From assembly GCA_025617745.1 (NCBI GenBank), contig CM046870.1, forward strand, positions 23,231,501-23,295,500: DNA of 64,000 bases, written 5' to 3'. Position numbers and translations under genes: made by a program. Shown in pieces: positions 54,860-64,000 of this stretch. Each line of letters begins with the position of its first letter. Position 1 is the first letter of the stretch. This stretch comes from Heliocidaris erythrogramma. Lineage: Eukaryota > Echinodermata > Echinoidea > Camarodonta > Echinometridae. Under the pieces are notes generated by a model, which had not been told where the DNA came from, did not search any database, and saw nothing but the letters and a program-made list of their open reading frames with translations.

Positions 54860-55845
54860 ACCCCCGCCTCGTGAGAACAGCCTTTCTTGACTTTTGGTCG
54901 AAAACTGAGGAAGTAGTTCGATCCGCAAGATTTTTCCCTGATTTACTGCCATAGATATGCCGTTTCCATGGCAACGCAGCTTCCGACACATCAAAAAAAT
55001 ATGTTGTACACATCTTCCCAGTAAGACCAATATGTGTACCAAATTTCATGACTTTCGGTCAAAAACTGAGGAAGTAGTTCGATCCGCAAGGCGTTTCCTT
55101 GATTTTCTGCCATAAATATGCCGTTACCATGGCAACGCAGATTCCGACTCATCCGAAAAATATGTCTTGCACATCTTCCCACCAAGACCAATGTGTGTAC
55201 CAAATTTCATGACTTTCGGTCAAAAACTGAGGAAGTAGTTTGATCCGCAATGTGTTTCCTTGATTTTCTGCCATAAATATGCCGTTACCATGGCAACGCA
55301 GATTCCGACTCATCCAAAAAATATGTCTTGCACATCTTCCCATCAAGACCAATGTGTGTACCAAATTTCATGACTTTCGGTCAAAAACTGAGGAAGTAGT
55401 TCGATCCGCAAGGTGTTTCCTTGATTTTCTGCTATAAATATGCCGTTACCATGGCAACGCAGATTCCGACTCATCCGAAAAATATGTCTTGCACATCTTC
55501 CCATCAAGACCAATGTGTGTACCAAATTTCATGACTTTCGGTCAAAAACTGAGGAAGTAGTTCGATCCGCAAGCTGTTTTCCTTGATTTTCTGCCATAAA
55601 TATGCCGTTACCATGGCAACGCAGATTCCGACTCATCCGAAAAATATGTCTTGCACATCTTCCAACCAAGACCAATGTGTGTACCAAATTTCATGACTTT
55701 CGGTCAAAAACTGAGGAAGTAGTTCGATCCGCAAGATTTGCAACGGACCGACCGACCGCCCGCCCGACCGCCCGCCCGACTGCCCAACCATCGACTGATT
55801 CCAGTATACCCCCTTCAAACTTCGTTTGGCGGGGGTATAAAGAAA
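54860..55845. repeat. 161-bp tandem array in a CCCCCGCC-bounded element
   Basis: The word GAGGAAGTAG recurs at 54907, 55068, 55229, 55390, 55551 and 55713, a period of 161 bp (last 162). Each unit contains TTGATTTTCTGCCATAAATA, TGCCGTTACCATGGCAACGC, GATTCCGACTCATCC and ACCAAATTTCATGACTTTCG. The array begins beside TACCCCCGCCTCG and ends in a GACCGACCGCCCGCCC run, then TATACCCCCTTCAAACTTCG and GGCGGGGGTATA. It is thus part of a discrete element whose end resembles the fragment at 16768-16980. Open frames through it are periodic artefacts. Confidence 0.85.
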
Positions 55846-55946
55846 AACATGTTAATGAATGCTCAATAAGTTCAATTAACATCCAAAAATCTCAAAAGCT
55901 TTCTCAAATTACATTAATCATTATGAAACCATACTAATCTTTAAGA

Positions 55947-56106
55947 TCACATGGTGTAAATGAGTCTATCTGGTGGTTTGATGGTTCTGTGTGACCTTCT
56001 CAACTCAATATTATCAGACCTGGGTGAATTTCCTTGGTTTCTTGTGGTCTGATCATGCATTTCCAATCTACTACTAGGTTTTACCTCAGTAGGAGTAGAC
56101 ACATTG
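55947..56106 (-). pseudogene. Gypsy pol extreme C-terminus (downstream half)
   Basis: Minus strand reads VSTPTEVKPSSRLEMHDQTT and ends LRRSHRTIKPPDRLIYTM, the usual basic RxSxRxxKPPDRL tail of K02A2.6-like Gypsy polyproteins. The matching upstream half is at 61562 and beyond. The two are separated by the hAT element, with CATTG duplicated at both junctions. Confidence 0.7.
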
Positions 56107-59100
56107 CAGGCCTCGAAAGTCAGCAATTTTAGGGGCAGGCAATTTCTGGTTTTGGGGGCAGTCTCTTTCAATATTTTTTTAGGGGCATCAAGGCAAGTCA
56201 GTGGGGCACCAAGGCAAAAAATAAAAAATAAATAACAAAACACAAATGACTGACTTTACATGTAGGTACCATTATTCTGAATCATTTTCAGATGATGACG
56301 ACGATGGGGCAGGCTTTCTTTTCCCATAGGGCTTCATGTGGGGACGCCTCATGTTGTTGCACCACTTCTCAACTGGAGAAGCAGGAGAAAACTCTTCTAC
56401 TGGTGGGCCCTCTGTGATGATGCGCAGAAGATCTTCAATTGTAGTTGTGTTGAGACTCTGTCTCCAATCACCTTGACATCGCTTTATGGTTGAGAACTTT
56501 CTCTCGACTTGAGCTGTGGCTGTTGGAAGAACTAGCAGAATCCTCAAAAGGTGGGCAATGTTGGGATAAAGGTCCTTCTTGCGAGTGAGAATAGCTGACC
56601 ACATTTCCCTTGGTTCATCTCGCATATGATGCCTGTGGATATCCTCCTTCAACTTGTGCCACTCAATGTTTAGTTGTGCGGTCTCACACCCCTTACCTTG
56701 GAGGAGATGGATAAAATGGTCACTGAGCGTAGTCACTCCCTCTATCCCAAATTCCATGAAGGCATCCATGAAGGCATCCTTGTCGATGGGAAAGTTGGCA
56801 GGATCAAGAATTTCGGACGACTGCATGACTGGGTCTTCTTGGAAATTCCTGAATCGGTTGTCTAAGCATGCACTGATAGTTTGCAGGATCCTTGTTTTCT
56901 CTTTGTCAAAGGCTGTGCGATCTTGTGGTCCGATAGCAATGTCTGTTCCATGGAAAGTGACAGAGGTCCCTTCTTCATTGATGGAAGCAAGGAGTGACCT
57001 GAGAAAGGTACCTGGGTTTACCTCCTTTCGCCCCAAGCTTGCTTGGGCTGCTGACACGCCGTTCTGTACTGCTGACATGAGGAGGTTGTCCCTTTGAAAC
57101 AGCAATGAAAGATCAGCTACCTGCTCCACTATATCCCTGTACAGGGCCATGTACACTACAAACTTGAAAGACGTCATCAGTTTGCAGTACCCCTTCATCT
57201 TTGCAGCATCAGCGGGTGCGATGTCTGGTCTTTCACCCGAAGCATGCTCCTGGAACTGGGTGATGATGGCTTGGTAATTATTTTCCCCCAGACATTTCAA
57301 CGCTTTCCTTCTATGGTCCAACCAGCGTGTGCCTTGAGATCTGCTCGGCTTGACAATATGCTGCTCTAAAGCTGTGGCCACTGCTTGCAGCTCTCTCCAC
57401 TTCTTCGCACCACTTCTTCGCAGATCTGCGATACAGATAATAGAGCTGCATCATCATGTCGTCAATCTGGGGAGAAAAAAAGTTGCATTATGATTTTGAT
57501 ATATTCTAAAGAAAATGATAAATAATATGCTATGATGACTGTCAGATTATTACTTTATGTTAATAACAGTTGAGTTAACTACTTTCTAAACTTTAAATAT
57601 TTTAATATCAAGTTTACTTTTATGCAATTATGAGAATATAGTTTAGTTTCTTTACTCAGTCAGACATTGTTACTTATACTACTATGGAATTTATTTATTA
57701 ACTTCAAATTCAATATATGAATTCAATTGATTTATTAATATTTATCTGCCATGTAACAAAATATATGATCCATGCAAGTGTGTTTTTATAAAGTGTTTAT
57801 ACAATGTGTTTATAATGATTAATTTATGTTAGTGTTAGACGATTGTATAATATTTTAATTAATAATATGATTATGGTTTAAAAATAACCTTGGAGAAGTA
57901 GGTGTCCTTCAAGGCATCCTTAAGAGCAAGCTCAAGGCGATGTGCAATACAATGAACAGTCACTAGCCATGGTGCCCCGGACTCCTTGAGCCTGGTCATG
58001 ACTCCAGATCTATGCCCGAAATTCACTGATGCACCATCTGCAGCTGCCGCTACGAGACTGCCGAGGTCTAGTTTACGGTCATCACATAGCTTGCATATTG
58101 CTTGATGTACCCCACCAGCATCACAGCTCCTTGGCTCCACAATTCTGTTGGTGAAGGAATTAGAATTATAATTAAGTAAGAAGTTGGCATCTTAAAATGT
58201 TATGATTCTGCTAAAATACATGTATAAGTATTTTGATTTTTTTCTTAGTCCTCTATTAGTATTATGCAACTTTAAAGGTGAATGAGAGTATTGGGAGTCA
58301 GTGAAAATGTATGTTTATTGTTATCCGTAAAATGAATTCTATGTTGCTTGATTTGTATTGACGAAGTTATAGTGGAAATAAAAATAAAGAAATGCATAAG
58401 TATTAAGAGAAAAACTGTTGTTACTCATGACAGACAGACATTTTTTGATTTATTTCAATTTTGACTGTCTCATTGACTTCACTCAGGAATAAAAAACAAA
58501 TAAAATGAAATGTATTAATATTAATAGTTTACCTTTTAATCAAATAAATTGTGTCAAAGGATGAATTTCATTTGTGCAAATTTTCCCGAGCTATTTTTCC
58601 ACCACATTTGTTAATTATTTAAAAAAATACTGGAATCATTTGAATTAATCACTACAGTACTAACTTCTGAGTCTTCTCTTAATGCAAGATTAAGATTTTT
58701 TTTTTTTTTTTCAACTTTTTTTTACTCACTTTTGGCTTTAATTTACAATCAAAAGCACATCAAACCTACCCAAGAAGCTTTATTTGTGGCCTGCCCTCAT
58801 TGTCGATCAACTTGATACTAACTACTTCCTTCTCGGAAAGAGCCTTGTCTGTGCTCCCATCAAATAACAGTGAGAAGTAGAACGGCTCCACCCCAAACAG
58901 TTTTTCCAAGTCATCAACTATTACACCAGCTATGTAACGGATGAATGTACGACACGCTTTGTCATTGGCATAGGTCACTCCTAGTTCAACACCATGTTTT
59001 TTCTCCAGCAACACCAAGGTTTTGAACATCGTGAAAGGCAGCTCAGAGTATGCGACAGTATATGCAATGTCAAATAATTTGTGCATTTTCTCTTTTGTCT

Positions 59101-60117
59101 TCTCCATCGCGCTGTCGATTTGTCGAACGAGTTCTGTTTCATGAACAGGGGGCACAGCCTCTTCCTGTACAACTACCAAGTGAGACTTTGACAGGGAATG
59201 AGACTTTGCAGTGTCTTTCTTGACATTAGTGGTGCCAGTGATGTAGGCATCGCTCACCTTCAAATTGTTATACCGACCAGCAAATTCTGTTCATGCTGTG
59301 CTTTGCACAAGGTACACCAAACCTTTGTGATATAGCTGCCACACGCCTCATATTGGAGCCAGCTATATCCCCAGCCAATGACCGTCGATACCTTGGTTTT
59401 TCCAGCTTTGGGAAGGGACGGTGCCGTTGACTTATCTGCATCATCATGATCACGTTGTGCAGAGCCACTGCCAGAATCATGGGAAGTCCCAAGCTCACAT
59501 GATTCAGAGCTTTGAGAAGAGGACTTCTCGGGTTGTCTGTCAAATAAAAGTATTTTAATTGTCGAGCATTAAATTCAGTGAGGTGTCAATCGTAGTAGTA
59601 GTACTGTACATTTAAAACCTATTTTGTAAACGATGTAGACACCACTAAAATAGTATTATTGACCTATTATATTGTCTATTAAACTCTATATTGAAATCAA
59701 TGAATCCTTCCTCACCTATGAGTATGTTTTCTTGTGAAATGTGTTATCCGTACCACCCAGACATTAAGTTAATTGTTCATCTCATTCATATTTTATTTTT
59801 AGGGAAAGGAGAAATGCAGGTAAGCTATTTTGTTATTCAATAATGAAATTATTACATTTCAAGTTTCAAGATTTCACAATTATTTGTATATATGTTTGTT
59901 TTTTTTTTCAATTACAATTTAAAATTTAATTGTATGAAAATGTAAACACTGTTTCATTAATAAATGCAGAAACAACTGCTAAAAAATATTTTAAAAAATC
60001 ATCTAGAGGGGTGGCTTAATTATTAATATTTCACGATTTGGTCATAAAACTAACTAAGTTTTGGTTTCAAAATGTAGAGATTTTATTTCAATCTGGTACA
60101 CTAAAAGTATAGTCACG

Positions 60118-60815
60118 CATTGTATTACCGGACGTGTTATGTCTATGGGAAAATCGAAATTGCAACTTTTACCGATTTCGGGCGAAATCAAGATTTCAAA
60201 TACTGAATAAAAGCTGAAAAATCGTCGAAATTTTATATATTTTTCTTGATCGGGTTGGAAATATTGTAAAGATAATATGGTGTGAAAATCAGGGGAGCAT
60301 CTCATCAAGCATTTTGTCAGTGATTTTTACCGACAAATTTGCTCTCAGCCAATCAGATGCAAGGATTTCGGTAGCTTACAACAGTTGTCGGTAAAAATCA
60401 CTGACAAAACGCTTGATGAAACGCTCCCCAGATTTTGAAAGCTTTGAATTCGCTCACAGCGCGCGAGCGACGAAAGATCGACTTGCAAGATCGAACATCC
60501 GCGCTCGCGCACGCCGCTCCATTGATAACACACGTGACGCAAAATCGCGTGGAGTGTTGACAGCAGAAATGTCATTTCCCCATAGACAATACACTTAATA
60601 CCAGTTCGTTTTGCCTGCGTCAAAAATAACAGAAATTTTGCGAGGTCGTGTTTCGGAACTTATATCTCGAGACAACGATCATCATTTGCAAAACGGATTT
60701 CATATTTGAATTCATCATCACTCCCTTTATGAACATCGTATTGGGAAGCAATTTTGAAGGTAGTTTCCAGTCTACGAAATTAGAAGAAACTCTTAGTGTC
60801 CGGTAATACAATACA
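60118..60815. mobile_element. TIR element in the hAT intron
   Basis: ATTGTATTACCGGAC at the left is matched by the inverted GTCCGGTAATACAAT at the right, bounding ~700 bp. Inner inverted similarity includes GTCTATGGGAAAA / TTTCCCCATAGAC. There is no transposase. It contains the 60292-60429 MITE. Confidence 0.65.
60292..60429. mobile_element. 138-bp MITE nested in the 60118 element
   Basis: Complete member of the 14892 family: GGGGAGCATCTCATCAAGC, TTTTGTCAGTGATTTTTACC, core CAGCCAATCAGATGCAAGGA, and the inverted right arm ending GATGAAACGCTCCCC. Confidence 0.8.
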
Positions 60816-62350
60816 CCACTATACGCAAATAAAAAAGAAGGGGCCCTGCTTAATATGATACAGACAACTAGTGTACATGTGACTGCCAATAAGTAAACGG
60901 TTGTTTCACATCTTCAGTAGATTTTATAGGCAGTAGCATTCATTCTATGATAACCTTACCTTTGAATAAAGAAGTCGAGCGTTCGGCATTTAGCCGCCGC
61001 GTTCTTCAGCTCACACTCTTTTATCGCTTTCACTGCGATTGGCTTTCGGCATTTTTTATTGTACACATGTGCGTGAGCTGAGAGAAAAGACTGACCGTGC
61101 CATCACTGGGTGCGCATGTCAGACTCGGTACCATAGAGTTACATACTGCTCCGCGCGGCCTCGCTCCCTGCTGCCTCTGGCCGGGTGGCCGGCGTGCCCG
61201 GCTATTCACACCAGCGCAGCCAGCTACGTTACCTGGCTAGCTGACTGGCGGGCAGCAGATCAGAGCGCGATGTTAAAAAGTTGCAGTTCGTCGTCATGCA
61301 ATGACATTATGTACATTTCTATGAGTGCGTGTGAACAGGTAATAATGTCATTTTGGTGTAAAAAATTCACTTGTGTAGTGATGTTCCTCCACAGGCTATT
61401 GTTTGTGTATGTTTCGGGTGAAAGGGCATGACGGCAAAATAAAAAAAGGGGCAGCCACAAGATGCCTTAAGTATCGGATTTTTAGAGGGGCATCGCGGCA
61501 AGTTGAAGGGGCATTGCGGCAAATTGCCTTTTGCCGACCGGGTAATTCGAGCGCTGCATTGTCTTGGGTATGACTATCTTGAGTGAGTTTCCCACCTGAA
61601 CCTAAACCACTGAACACATCACTGTAACGTTCAAACTCTTCATCAGAATCTATGGTCATATCATCATGTGGAGATGAGTGACCTTCAACTTCATCAGCTA
61701 ACCTATAGGTAACAACTGATCTACATGTCTATGCCAAATTCCCTTCTTGACTTGGACTTTGTACATCAAAGGACCTTCCTTATCAACTATCTGTCCTGGG
61801 ACCCATTTGGTTTTGCTCATGTAGTCTCTTATAATACCTTGTCACCTATGTCAAATTCACACAATTTCCTCGCTTTTGTGCGCATTTCTTGCTGTCTAGC
61901 TTGTCCGTGCAATTGACTAGCATACTTCTTTGCAATGTTCGGCCTTAGGTTATCTAACCTGATCCTCAAAGGTCTATTCAAGAATAGCGTAGCCGGTGAC
62001 TCACCTGTCACTGCATGTGCTGCATTTCGGTATGCTAACAAAAATCTATCCTGCTTGTTCTGGATTGTGCCCTGATCTGCTTTAGACGCTCGCAAAGCAT
62101 GTTTCATTGACTGCACAAATCGCTCTACTTGCCCATTTGTACTGGGATGATATGGTGCGCTTCACTTGTGCAATATTCCATTCAATTTCATGAATTCTTC
62201 GAATTCTGCGGACGTAAATTGGGGTCCGTTATCTGAGGCAAACGAAATCTTGCAAATATGCCCCTTAGAACATCAGTTGTTTTTCCAGTAGTAATGTTAG
62301 ACATGATGTGAACTTCCGGCCATTTGCAATATGCATCCACTACTAACATG

Positions 62351-62968
62351 TATGATGGGGTGTCCAAACTTCGCGGACATTTTCGCCTTTTATGACGTTA
62401 CAACACAATTTGATAGATATACATTAAAAATTTAATATCAAATGAAGCAGAATATACCGTAAAATAATGTCATACAAAAATGTTTGAAAATTTTATCTTA
62501 TAAACTCTCATTTTAAGGCCAAATCCTATCGCTTACCATCAGCTTTCGCTTACCACAGACGAGTCCATACTTCGCGGATTATGTTTGGTGCCCTCTTTTG
62601 GCCCTATTTGTGCAGATTAATTACGATAAATAATAAATAAGACGTCAGAATACACTCGTCTACGGAACCCGACAGCGTAACTAAAAGTTAGAGCCGACGC
62701 TAATTTGGGGGTAAGAATTTGATAATTTAGGGGAATTTTAAATACAAAATTATAATTTTAAGCTTGATTTTACTAAAATTGACAAGATTCTCATCAATAT
62801 ATTGACTAAATTATACATTTACTTACATTTTTTCGTCGCATTTTGCCTCTTTTGGGTTCTTTCCGTATTGTAGAACGATTTTCCGCAGTCCCACATACAG
62901 TAGCGCGTATAATGTACTTTTTATCGCGTATTTAGTACTGATACGCGAAGTTTGGACACGCTGCCATA
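62351..62968. mobile_element. 618-bp TIR element splitting Gypsy integrase
   Basis: Left end TATGATGGGGTGTCCAAACT plus TCGCG. The right end, inverted, is TATGGCAGCGTGTCCAAACT plus TCGCG. CATG is duplicated at 62347-62350 and 62969-62972. An internal GAGTCCATACTTCGCGGAT at about 62565 repeats the terminal word. No ORF. Removing the unit rejoins the integrase reading. Confidence 0.8.
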
Positions 62969-63522
62969 CATGAGACCTTCAAACGGCCCAGCAAAATCTA
63001 CATGCACTCACTTCATAGAACGAGTCGCTGGTATCCATGGATGTAATGGAGCTTGCGCTGGCTGCTTCTGTACCACTTGACAGGTTTGGCATAACTTTGC
63101 AGTTTCCTCAATTTGCGCATCCATACGCGGCCACCAGACATAGCTTCGTGCTATTGACTTCATTTTGACAACTCCCAAGTGTCCTTCATGTACTTCTTTC
63201 AGTACTGCTCTTTGCATCTTCAAAGGTACGATAATCCTGATCCCCCACATTAGGATACCTTGCTCCACTGTGAGCTCCAATCTACGCATAAAGAAGGGTT
63301 GCTAGTCTTTCTCTTCATCTTGCAGTTATGTAGGCCAACCATCTATGACATGTCACATTACTCTGGACAATGTCTTGTCCTTGCGCGTAGCATTGCGCAA
63401 CTCTTCATGATTCATAGGTAAGACTTCAACACGGCAGATCGCAACACTTTCCGGTTCACGGTAATCCGGTTTCTCATCTCTATCCGGTAATCGCGATAAG
63501 CAATCGGCATTTGCATTCGCTT

Positions 63523-63935
63523 GTTTTTTTGTTTTTTTAGTAGTATTTATTGATTCATTCAGTTCAATCATACAAAATATATTATATCTCAACATTAACA
63601 TAATCTAATCGTGAACCTTGCAAAGTCATAACACATAATATAACTTCATAAAACATAATATCATATTGCTAATATAACCTAATATTTGTATAGTCAAACA
63701 ACTTATATCACCTGAATAAATCTAAATTTAAACAAACTTTTTTTTTTTTTTTTTAGTAGTAGTATTTGATTGTCAGTTCAATCATAGAAAGTATATTATA
63801 TCTCAACATTAACATAAGTCTAATCATGAACCTTGCAAAGTCATAACACATAATATAACTTCATAAAACATAGTATCATATTGCTAATATAACCTAATAT
63901 TTGAATAGTCAAACAACTTATATCACCTGAATGAA
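63523..63935 (-). repeat. Tandem pair of ~205-bp retroposon-like units
   Basis: Two closely similar direct copies (63530-63735 and 63755-63935) share CAGTTCAATCATA, TATATTATATCTCAACATTA, CCTTGCAAAGTCATAACACA and AACTTATATCACCTGAAT. Each is headed on the + strand by a T run, i.e. a 3' poly-A tail on the minus strand. They interrupt the Gypsy coding frame just before the linker. They could be 3'-end retroposition products of one unidentified transcript or SINE. Confidence 0.6.
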
Positions 63936-64000
63936 TCGGAAATTGATTTGGCCATGCCCTCCCCCCGCCCCCTTAAAAAATAAATCACAGGACAGACGAC

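Larger units (their letters stand above)
56272..61052 (-). pseudogene. hAT transposase (BED finger, ZNF862/KIAA1586-like), frameshifted
   Basis: Four minus-strand exons: 60960-61052 (ATG; CRTLDFFIQ), 58770-59536, 57889-58144 and 56272-57466 (stop). Exon 2 has a BED-type finger (WCTLC ... HSLSKSH), then LLFDGSTDKALSEKEVV with the first catalytic Asp. Exon 3 has VAAAADGASVNFGHRSGV (second Asp) and VTVHCIAHRLELALKDAL. Exon 4 has the dimerisation region LPTATAQVERKFSTIKRCQG, then LNTTTIEDLLRI, and an acidic tail. Phases agree at all three introns. Lesions: a frame break in exon 1; a missing base near 59275 before YNNLKVSDAY; and a 13-bp tandem duplication (TGCGAAGAAGTGG) near 57410 that shifts the start of exon 4. 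The core ORF (57381 to 56272) is undamaged. The transposase is dead as it stands. Confidence 0.82.
56107..61556 (-). mobile_element. hAT DNA transposon inserted in Gypsy ORF
   Basis: A 5,450-bp unit begins CAGGCCTCGAAAGTCAG and ends with the inverted CAGCGCTCGAATTACCC, classical hAT-style imperfect terminal repeats. Subterminal regions carry repeated GGGGCA-TCAAGGCAAG and GGGGCATTGCGGCAA words. CATTG is duplicated at 56102-56106 and 61557-61561. hAT elements normally duplicate 8 bp, so three bases may have been lost or mutated. It contains the transposase gene and a nested TIR element in its long intron. Confidence 0.8.
61562..64000 (-). pseudogene. Second Gypsy element, RNase H tail to pol end, runs off the window
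   Basis: Read on the minus strand from the window edge: linker NANADCLSRLPDRDEKPDYR (63353-63522), and HHCC integrase finger VHEGHLGVVKMKSIARSYVW with CQTCQ (63008-63289). Core pieces SDNGPQFTSAEFEEF and APYHPSTNGQVERFVQS follow (about 62090-62270), with the catalytic Asp and Glu. Then come AYRNAAHAVTGESPATLFLN (61829-62116), a GPY/F-like module KWVPGQIVDKEGPLMYKVQV and RHVDQLLPIG, and the acidic tail to 61562. Breaks: a TGA after GILHK, a frameshift before the GPY/F module, the TIR insertion at 62351-62968, and a poly-T-headed insertion at 63522. It is a K02A2.6-like Gypsy by motif style. Confidence 0.8.

Noticed and set aside
54839-55882. Series of overlapping 60-110-codon ORFs
   Set aside because: They repeat the same peptide every 161 bp and reflect the tandem array, not genes.

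Overview
This is a gene-poor, AT-rich, repeat-dense piece of an animal nuclear genome. Introns with GT/AG borders, tRNA-derived SINE remains, LINE and LTR retroelements, many TIR elements, homopolymer G/C runs and frequent ACATGTA-type words point to a marine invertebrate. An echinoderm-like deuterostome is my best guess, but a hemichordate or lophotrochozoan cannot be excluded from sequence alone.

Only one clearly ordinary host gene is visible: NSUN6, a tRNA cytosine-5 methyltransferase. It lies on the + strand in seven recognisable coding exons between 9831 and 16422, with intact splice sites and phases. About the first 80 residues were not found. Upstream, at 6.3-9.25 kb, is a noncoding stretch with eight perfect copies of a 15-mer (TGTAACGTCCGAAAC), seven of them coupled to a TGTTAACA-like word. 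No standard feature type explains it.

From 20.2 to 29.0 kb lies a minus-strand Gypsy-type LTR element with two ~355 bp LTRs and a polypurine tract. Most of gag-pol is deleted, so the integrase core abuts the 5' LTR. Its C-terminal zinc-finger ORF is split by a 5.6 kb palindromic mobile element (13-bp perfect terminal repeats, ATC target duplication). The two arms of that element carry head-to-head copies of one broken gene. By motif order I read its product as a FEN/XPG-like (PIN-superfamily) nuclease with a C-terminal cysteine-rich CXC domain. This is the best candidate for an undescribed system.

From 44.65 down to 29.04 kb on the minus strand is a ten-exon gene encoding a DDE transposase-like protein with a C-terminal C2H2 finger. 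Nearly all exon phases match across ~15 kb, but a GT-dinucleotide frameshift and one lost splice donor suggest early decay. Its introns hold a 38-bp foldback array, a TTAA-flanked Kolobok-like element with a THAP ORF, and other MITEs. Upstream (46-51.6 kb, minus) are remains of an SGNH-hydrolase-like gene and a Gypsy reverse-transcriptase fragment.

The right end is a nest of insertions. A second minus-strand Gypsy element (55.9-56.1 kb and 61.6-64 kb) is split by a 5.45 kb hAT transposon (56107-61556) encoding a frameshifted four-exon BED/hAT transposase. The hAT intron contains a TIR element that itself contains a MITE. The Gypsy integrase is separately split by another TIR element (62351-62968). 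A 161-bp-period tandem array lies at 54.9-55.7 kb.
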